64,000 nt of DNA from Talinum fruticosum (taxonomy: Eukaryota > Streptophyta > Magnoliopsida > Caryophyllales > Talinaceae). Below, piece after piece: positions 57,814-64,000 of the stretch. The number at the start of each line of letters is the position of its first letter. Position 1 is the stretch's first letter. The notes below the pieces were generated by a model. That model was given only the letters and a program-made list of their open reading frames with translations, was not told the origin of the DNA and ran no database searches. Position numbers and translations under genes: made by a program. The stretch is from positions 3,645,001 to 3,709,000 of the forward strand of contig JAITYX010000012.1 in NCBI GenBank assembly GCA_021018815.1, read 5' to 3'.

Positions 57814-59108
57814 CTAATGCTCCCCTTGCCTAGTAGGAGTTGCCTCAGCCGCAGGCTCCTCGGCTCTCGCTTCTTCCCGGTCTTCTTCTCCGTCCTCCCT
57901 TCTATCCGAGGAGGAGGTCTTGGCCGGGCTCGAGGACGCTTCGGATGAGTCCGAGTCGCCATGGTCCCGAGCTACCTTGGACCTTCTCTCCTGGAGGAGC
58001 TCGATCAGCTGCTTTTGCTCCTTCACCGGGGCCTTCATCTCAAGGAGCATTTCTTGCTGCTCTCGGATATGAGATTGGGTTGTTTTTTGGTTTATGGTCA
58101 TGGTCCGATACACGTTTTGAATGACCGAAGCATGTCCTTGAATTCCAAGGACACAGAGTTGATTTTGTCCAAGAAAGTGGAGGACAAAATGGCGGAGAGA
58201 GACTTAGAGACACCTGAGGTGAAAGCACCACCAGGTGGGGCAGGGAGAGAGAGAGGGGCTTCTTTCCGAGTTTGAGGCGAAGAAGGTGGCCTCAGCTCCG
58301 AGTTGTGTACCCGGACACCAGGTTGAGTTTCCCGGTATCCGTACCCTCGAAGTTCCTTTTGCCGACAACAACGGTAGCCTCGAAGTAGCGTTAGGGTCCG
58401 AGGGGAGAAGAACTTTAAATTGTTTGAATACAAGGGTGAGAAGAGCACCGAAGGGAAGATGGGTCTTCTTCTTATTTTGGAGTTGAGCTGGCACAGCTGC
58501 CATCCGCTCAATAATGGAGGGAAAGAGGTCTACTTTGTAGCCCTCAAGAATGTCAAAAAGAGCTTTTAAATGCTTGGAGTTGGGGTTCTCCTTGCTGGAA
58601 TGCCGAGAGAAAAAGGTTCTCATCAGTAGGAAGCACGGAAGGCGTGCTTCGACTTGAGCTGAGTCACCGAAAAATTTTTCCGTGACTCGGGGAACTCTTT
58701 GGAGTATTTTTCAAAGAAGTCGTCGGCGACTTCGAGTGAAAGGAATAGGGTTGTCTGTTCAAGAAAAGAGAGGAGACCTTGAACAAGTGTTGAAGAAGAG
58801 AGGTGTTTATTCGAACGGTTACATTCGGAACCCCGGAGGTTAGAACACCTTTAGAGCTAGTGAGGTGAGTGTAAAACTCGGATACGAGTTCGGGGTAGAT
58901 GAACTCGCTGAAACACGAAAGTTGTAAACACCAGTGGTTTGGATATGTGGCAACCACCAGAATTTTATGGTTGGAAAGAACTTGTGGTCCAAGCACAAGA
59001 TGCTCGCGTGACAACGAGTTTAGAAGATGAAGAGCCTTCTTGGCTTTTTGTGCGTGGCTTCTTCGAGGAAGAGCCAAGAAAGTCTGGGTGAGAACCTCTC
59101 TTAGGCAT
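57814..59108 (-). pseudogene. Sirevirus S3 env-like ORF
   Basis: ATG at 59106-59108 opens MPKRGSHPDFLGSSSKKPR, a basic Ser-rich N terminus. A frameshift follows near 59000, then the domain core with FSEFIYPELVSEFYTHL (about 58895). Next, past a second shift, is THLPFGALLTLVFKQFKV (about 58470), and after another break a heptad-rich stretch (58110-57970, QEMLLEMKAPVKEQKQLIEL) predicted as coiled coil, ending in an acidic Ser/Glu tail with stop at 57814. The central motif resembles the plant 'putative transposon protein' domain known from env-like ORFs. Function is unknown; membrane segments are not evident. Inactive because of at least three frameshifts. Confidence 0.65.
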
Positions 59109-59753
59109 TTTGAAGGAGAAAAGAGAGAAGTGAAACTTTGAGAGAGAGTAGGTCGACGAGAGTGAAAGAAAAAGAGTAGAAGAAAGTGATGAAAGCAGAT
59201 CAAGCTTACTTGAGATGAGCTTCACATCGCTTGAAAATGTCCAGAGTCACTGTAGACATAGAGAGCTTGCGCGAGAAGTTTTGGTTTTGAGAGAGAGAGA
59301 GTAAATGAAATGTAAAGTAGCGAGACGAAGGTGAATAGGCACTATTTATAGAAAAAATGATCGTCCTTCAACACAACGCTATTTATCCGTTTTGACTCAG
59401 CTCTTTCATTAGTCACCTCGGACCGGTGTGATGGTTCTCTTCTCAACGGTTCAAATTCGAGCAGTTTGACTTCTAACGGCTAAAAGTTTGATCACTGCGA
59501 GAGAGAGAGAGAAAAGATTTTGAAAATAAATTCTAAAATTCTCCACTTGTCTAGAGATGATTCCAAAGGTTTGATGTCCATTCTTCTCAACGTCCGAGTT
59601 TGACTCGGATAAGTTTTCCGAGTGACTCGAAACCAAAAATAAATAATAACTATCAGCTCAGTATCACGAAATCAACCGAAAAATGGTTATTAGCGATTTG
59701 AAGAACACTTAACACATAATCATGCAATGAGATTATAAAAAGAGAGCACATAA
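59109..59753 (-). other. Non-coding gap between S3 pol and env-like ORF
   Basis: 645 bp with no coding frame. It holds a TATAAATA box (59343-59350), a GA-rich stretch and a GAGAGAGAGAGAG run near 59500. S2 has an equivalent gap (28216-28831). Confidence 0.6.
59343..59350 (-). promoter_or_regulatory. TATA box upstream of the S3 env-like ORF
   Basis: TATAAATAG on the minus strand, about 235 bp before the env-like ATG. It resembles the LTR TATA boxes of the same family. Conserved position in S2 (about 28415). Confidence 0.4.
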
Positions 59754-61270
59754 TTATGCATTTAACATTCCAAGCTCATTCCTAATAAAACAAAACTGAT
59801 CCTCACCAAGAGGCTTAGTAAAGATATCGACTAATTGAAGATTAGTAGGAATGAATTCAAGTTCGATATCACTTTTCTCGAATGGTCTCTTAAGAAATGA
59901 TACCCGACCTCAATGTGTTTCGTTTTAGAGTGCTGAACCGGATTTTTGGTGATGCTGATTGCACTTTGATTATCACACTTGATTGGAACCGATTTGAAAG
60001 AAAGTCCAAGATCTCTCAAGTGTTGCTTTATCCATAAAATCTGTGCATAGCATGCTTCGGCCGCAATATACTCAGCTTCGGCAGTTGATAGAGCTACCGA
60101 GTTTTGCTTCTTTGAGTGCTAGGGTATTAAGGATTGACCTAGAAATTGACACGCTCCTAAAGTGCTCTTTCTATCAACTTTGTATCCAGCGTAATCCGCA
60201 TCTCGAGTATCCAATGAGAGTCGGCTTCGAGTCTCTTGAGTACCATAGACCTAAGTTCCGAGTCCCCGCAAGATATGTGATTATTCTCTTCACCGCAGTG
60301 AGATGTGATTCTTTTGGATTAGCTTGGAATCTTGCGCATAAACAAACACCGAACATTATATCTCGGCCGGTCGGAAGTAAGTTATAGCAAAGATCCAATC
60401 ATACCTTGATAGAGTTTCGATCTATTGCTTTACCTTTCTCGTCCGAGTCAAGTTTTATACTCGCTCGCTCATAGGTGTAGATGCGTGCTTTGCATCTTGG
60501 AGTTTGTATTTCTTCAGCAGCTCCTTGGTATACTTTGATTGATGAACATAGATTCCATCTTTGTCTTCTTTGATTTGTAGACCAAGGAAGAAATTGAGTT
60601 CTCTCATCATACTCATTTGGAATTCCCGACTCATTAACTCGTAAAATTCTCGGCAGAATTTCATTAGTTGCTCCAAAAATTATATCATCAACATAGATCT
60701 GAATAATAAGGAAATCTTTCCCCTTGGTTTTTATAAAGAGAGTCTTATCGATCCGACCCCTTCTAAAATCATTTTGAACCAAGAAATTGCTCAGTCTTTC
60801 ATACCAACTCTAGGAGCTTGTTTAAGACCATAAAGAGCTTTTTAAAGTCTCGAAAACATGATTTGGAAAATTTGAGTTTTCAAAACCAGGAGGTTGCTCA
60901 ACATAGACTTCCTCTTCAATAAAACCATTGAGAAATGCACACTTAACATCCATTTGATATAATTTGATATTCATGCTAGATGCAAATGCCAACAGAATTC
61001 TAATGGCTTCAATTCCAGCAACGAGTGCAAAGGTTTCCCCATAATCAATTCCTTCTTCTTGATTGTAACCTTGAGCCACAAGTCTAGCCTTGTTTCGACT
61101 ACCAACCCACCTTCATCAAGTTTGTTCTTAAAAACCCATTTGGTTCCTATGACTCGGGTGGTCGAAGGTCGTTTGGTCGAGTCCGAATTGGTTTCTTTCG
61201 AATTGATTGAGTTCCTCTTGCATGGCTTCTACCCGTTCGAGTTCATTTAGGGCCACTAGTGCATTTTTGG
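59754..61270 (-). pseudogene. Sirevirus S3 reverse transcriptase and RNase H
   Basis: RT: GYNQEEGIDYGETFALVA (61075), QMDVKCAFLNGFIEEEVYVE (60960) and the catalytic YVDDIIFGAT (about 60695), then LNFFLGLQIKEDKDGIYVHQ. RNase H: VKRIITYLAGTRNLGLWYS, DNQSAISITKNPVQHSKTKH (about 59960) and the pol end MLNA with TAA at 59754-59756. These are the copia polymerase and RNA-degrading domains. Three frameshifts and missing bases around 60400 and 60800 split them. Confidence 0.85.
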
Positions 61271-62650
61271 GTTCGAGTTAATAAAATGAATGCAGTGAAT
61301 GCACATAGATTCTGAAGAGAGGAACGAGTTCTTACCCCACTTGTTGATATCGGATAATATGTTTTCTAGTGGGTGACTAGAAGCATACTTGAAAGCTCTA
61401 CCTGTTCTCCGATTCACCAGATTTGTAGGCTGAACTACTTGATCTTCGTAAGCTTGGTCCGAGTGATCGGCTTGCTCTTCAGCATTCCGAGTGGATTCTT
61501 GAGTCTGTCTCGTTCTAAGTCACTTCATTCCGAGTGACTTCATTCCGAGCTGGTTGAGTTTGAGTCTTTGTAGACTCGGCTTCATCATCTTCTCGCTTAG
61601 CTTCGGATCCGAGTATGAAGACTCACTTGGTTTTTCCTGTTCAAGCTCATCAAACACAACGTGGATGCTTTCTTCCACTTTGTTAGTTCTCTTATTGAAA
61701 ATGTGATAAGCTTTACTATGAGAAGAATAACTCGGAAAAATACCTTTATCTCGACCGAGCATCAAACTTGGTCGAGTGATCCTTACCATTGTTGTGAACA
61801 AAACATTTGCATCTAAATGGTTTGAAATAGGAAATATTCGGTTTCTTCCCTTTGTAAAGCTCGTAGGGTGTTTTCTTGAATATGGGTATGATGAGGCATC
61901 TGTTCAAAGTGTAGTTGGTCGTGTTGACTACCTCGACCCTGAAATAGTAAGGTAGATTGTGCTTAATCATCATTGTTCTTGCTATTTCTTCAAGAGTTCT
62001 GTTCTTTCTCTCCACTACTCCATTTTGTTGAGGAGTTCTTGGTGCTGAGAAGTTGTGAGAGATTCCATTCTTGTCACAAAACTCGAGAATTTTGAGTAGT
62101 CGAACTCCCTTCCATGGTCGGTTTGAATTCTCTGGATCCGAGTCCGAGACTTAACTTGGATTTTTCTGCAGAGCTTGCTGAACTCTTTGAATGCTTCATT
62201 CTTGTGCTTAAGAAAACATACCCAGGTAAATCGTGAATAGTCTTCAATGATAACAAGTATATATGATTTACCTTCGAGGCGCTTAACCGGGATTTCACCA
62301 CATAAATCCATATGCAGCAGCTCAAGCACTTTGGATGTGGAAACTGTCTTCAAGGATTTGAATGAAGATCCGACTTGTTTCCCTCTTATGCATGCTTCAC
62401 AAACTTTATCTTTCTCAAAAGTACAGTTAGGTAAACCTCTAACCAAACCATGAGATGCCAATTTCTTGATAGTATGCATGCTAATATGGCCTAATCTACG
62501 ATGCCATGTCCAAGAGTCATCATGAAGAGATGCTTTCAAACAAGATAAATTCGATTTGGGTCGAAAGAGGAATAATGTAAGTGTTACCTTATCTCTTACC
62601 CGAGAGTTTGATTTCCTTGGTGGTATCATAAAAAATGTAACAATTGGTCC
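61271..62650 (-). pseudogene. Sirevirus S3 integrase
   Basis: Zinc-binding N terminus WHRRLGH...CEACIRGKQ (62500-62390), catalytic core with HMDLCGEIPV (about 62320) and IIEDYSRFTWVCFL, then a frameshift before MERKNRTLEEIARTM (62015), which lies just past the expected third catalytic residue. The C-terminal part runs PYELYKGKKPNISYFKPFRC (61880-61810) into an acidic linker (61700-61520) toward RT. Breaks make it inactive. Confidence 0.8.
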
Positions 62651-62925
62651 GAGTATATCTTACCTCTTGACCTTTATCACATAATTGAGAGATGCTCGAG
62701 CATATTGTACTTTAATCCTTTGACAAGGTAGACTGGGCTGACCAAATTGCTTCCCTTTCCAATCTTGGCTATCCCAATTATCTTACCTTTGCTTGTCATC
62801 TCCAAAAGTGACCTTTCCTCCTTTATGCTCTTCTACCTTAGAAAAGAGTCCCGAGTCTCCCGACATGTGGCGTGAGCGTCCACTGTCAAGATACCAATGT
62901 CCTTTGATCTCTTCCGAGTGACCCG
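62651..62925 (-). pseudogene. Sirevirus S3 protease
   Basis: The minus strand reads HWYLDSGRSRHMSGD with the catalytic DSG at 62879-62887. The family usually has Cys after DSG; here it is Arg. The frame continues to FSKVEEHKGGKVTFGDD, then shifts (62790) and runs on to LVSPVYLVKGLKYNML before stops. Copia aspartic protease processes gag-pol. Confidence 0.7.
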
Positions 62926-62941
62926 CAAAACACGAGACAAT

Positions 62942-64000
62942 CTAACCCTTCTCACTTCCTCTAGTGAACCCAATAACACTCTTTACTGTGGTCCTTTTCG
63001 AGGAAGAAGGTTTTTCGAACCCAGATTTGAATGACTTTGGGCTTGGTCCGATTCGGATTCTTCCGTGTAGAGAACCGAGTTTGTATCTCTTTCTTTTGAA
63101 AGACCTTTCCTTGGGAATTGGAGGAGATGGTTTCTTCTTGTAAACTAATCTGGGCTTAGTCCACCTTTCATTTTTATGAATGGGACCATGCTCAGCTTTC
63201 TTGAACTTTACAGCTTCGGAATCCTTTTGAAAAGCTCGAGTAAGAATTGGATTCCTCCTCTTTGTTGAAACCAAGACCTTCCTTTCTGAAGGAGACACAT
63301 TGAGATCTTAAGAGCATGTCAAGGTTTTTCTAACCTTGAGTGAACTTTAAAGCAAGATCTTGAGACTCACCGAGCTTTAGGTTTAGCTCGCTCATTTTCT
63401 CTTCGAGTAACTCGGACTCGGCCTCATTAGATTGAGCACTAGTCTTGAGTTCTCTCGAGTGTAAGTCTCAGCTTTTCCAATTCATTTTTCAAGTTGTTCT
63501 TTGAAATGAGAAGAATCAGAATTGGACTTTTCTTCCAAAGTAAAAGTATACTCAGCCAAATCAACTTTGGAGAATTTGAGGAAGTATTCAATTACCTCTT
63601 GAGGATTTGTTTCCTCACTATCTCGAGTCCGAGTCCGACTCTATTTCAGCCTTCGAGTCGAGATTGCCATCGGACACTTTGAGTCATCCGAGTCCTCGTC
63701 ATCTTCCGATGAGTCCTCATCACTCCATGTGGCCATCATAGCCTTTTTTTCTTCCTGTCCCTTTTTCTCTTTGGACAGTTTTTGACTATGTGATCCTTCG
63801 TCGCCACATTCAAAACAGACCGAGTTTTTAGTCAAAGATAACTTTGAGGGAGAGGAGTATTTACCTTTCCTCGTCCTTCTTGTCCCTTTTGTAGAACTCT
63901 TCTTTTGGCTTCTTATCCCATCTTTTGTGCTTCATCATTCTCTTGAAGCCTCTTGCAATAAGTGCCATGGGATCCTCTTCGAGTCGGAGGAACTCGGATC
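62942..64000 (-). pseudogene. Sirevirus S3 gag, C-terminal part
   Basis: Lys/Ser-rich C-terminal part (63298-62942), Glu/Ser-rich segment near 63480-63400, and a zinc knuckle near 63810-63770. The knuckle starts CFECGDEG in one frame, while its His and last Cys fall in another, so a single-base change splits it. An acidic run (DEDSSEDDEDSDDSK) follows at 63750. The N-terminal capsid-like part lies outside the window. Confidence 0.7.

Larger units (their letters stand above)
55432..64000 (-). mobile_element. Sirevirus S3, 3' part, extends past the window end
   Basis: Ordered minus-strand copia element: 3' LTR, PPT, env-like ORF, RNase H, RT, integrase, protease, gag. The RT-after-integrase order marks Ty1/copia; the extra ORF between pol and the 3' LTR marks the Sirevirus group. 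Every ORF is frameshifted. It is the most complete copy in the window and served to identify S1 and S2. The 5' LTR and most of gag lie outside. Confidence 0.85.

Noticed and set aside
57459..57833. Plus-strand 124-codon frame
   Set aside because: Antisense to the G+C-rich tail of the Sirevirus env-like region; no family resemblance.

Overview
This is plant nuclear DNA, most likely from a eudicot. It holds one recognisable host gene in a deep stack of decayed transposable elements. The plant assignment rests on a four-exon MBF1-type coactivator gene with eudicot-like wording, Sirevirus-type Ty1/copia elements with an extra env-like ORF, Tat/Ogre-type Ty3/gypsy elements with a tRNA-Arg-like primer site, chromovirus-type LTRs, and CACTA, MULE and LINE remnants. 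I cannot name the species. Boundaries come from comparing repeat copies inside the window by eye, with no alignment or database search.

Left part (1-11.8 kb). An incomplete chromovirus-type LTR (1-2308, minus) abuts a Tat/Ogre-type LTR (about 2309-3961, plus). Then comes a decayed CACTA element (about 4.2-7.9 kb) with a transposase relic and a 413-bp near-perfect foldback. A LINE fragment and a copia RT fragment follow. A CACTA terminus at 9185 interrupts the copia fragment, and a Tat/Ogre solo LTR with a perfect 5-bp target duplication (9446-11387) interrupts the CACTA sequence.

Middle part (11.8-39.3 kb). This is a nest of insertions. Sirevirus S1 (LTR 11826-13355, interior to 14165, resuming at 38573-39262) is split by Sirevirus S2 (14166-38572, both LTRs, PBS, PPT). 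S2 is split by a gag-only Tat/Ogre element (17851-27663), which is split by a MULE (23566-24754). S2 is also split by a chromovirus solo LTR (30537-35954), which is split by a Sirevirus solo LTR (31917-33480).

Gene island (39.3-48.2 kb). A compound AAT microsatellite lies about 1 kb upstream of the MBF1 gene (CDS 40963-45562). All splice sites, the length (142 codons) and the stop are as expected, but one base is missing from an A run in exon 1, which breaks the frame. Downstream is a 1.6-kb element with long terminal inverted repeats.

Right part (48.2-64 kb). The 3' end of another Tat/Ogre element carries a 3.4-kb CACTA insertion. An unassigned 1.8-kb stretch follows. Then comes Sirevirus S3 (minus strand, 55432 to beyond the window end), which shows 3' LTR, PPT, env-like ORF, RNase H, RT, integrase, protease and gag in order, all frameshifted. 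No retroelement ORF is intact; the only plausible working gene is MBF1, and its exon 1 needs checking.
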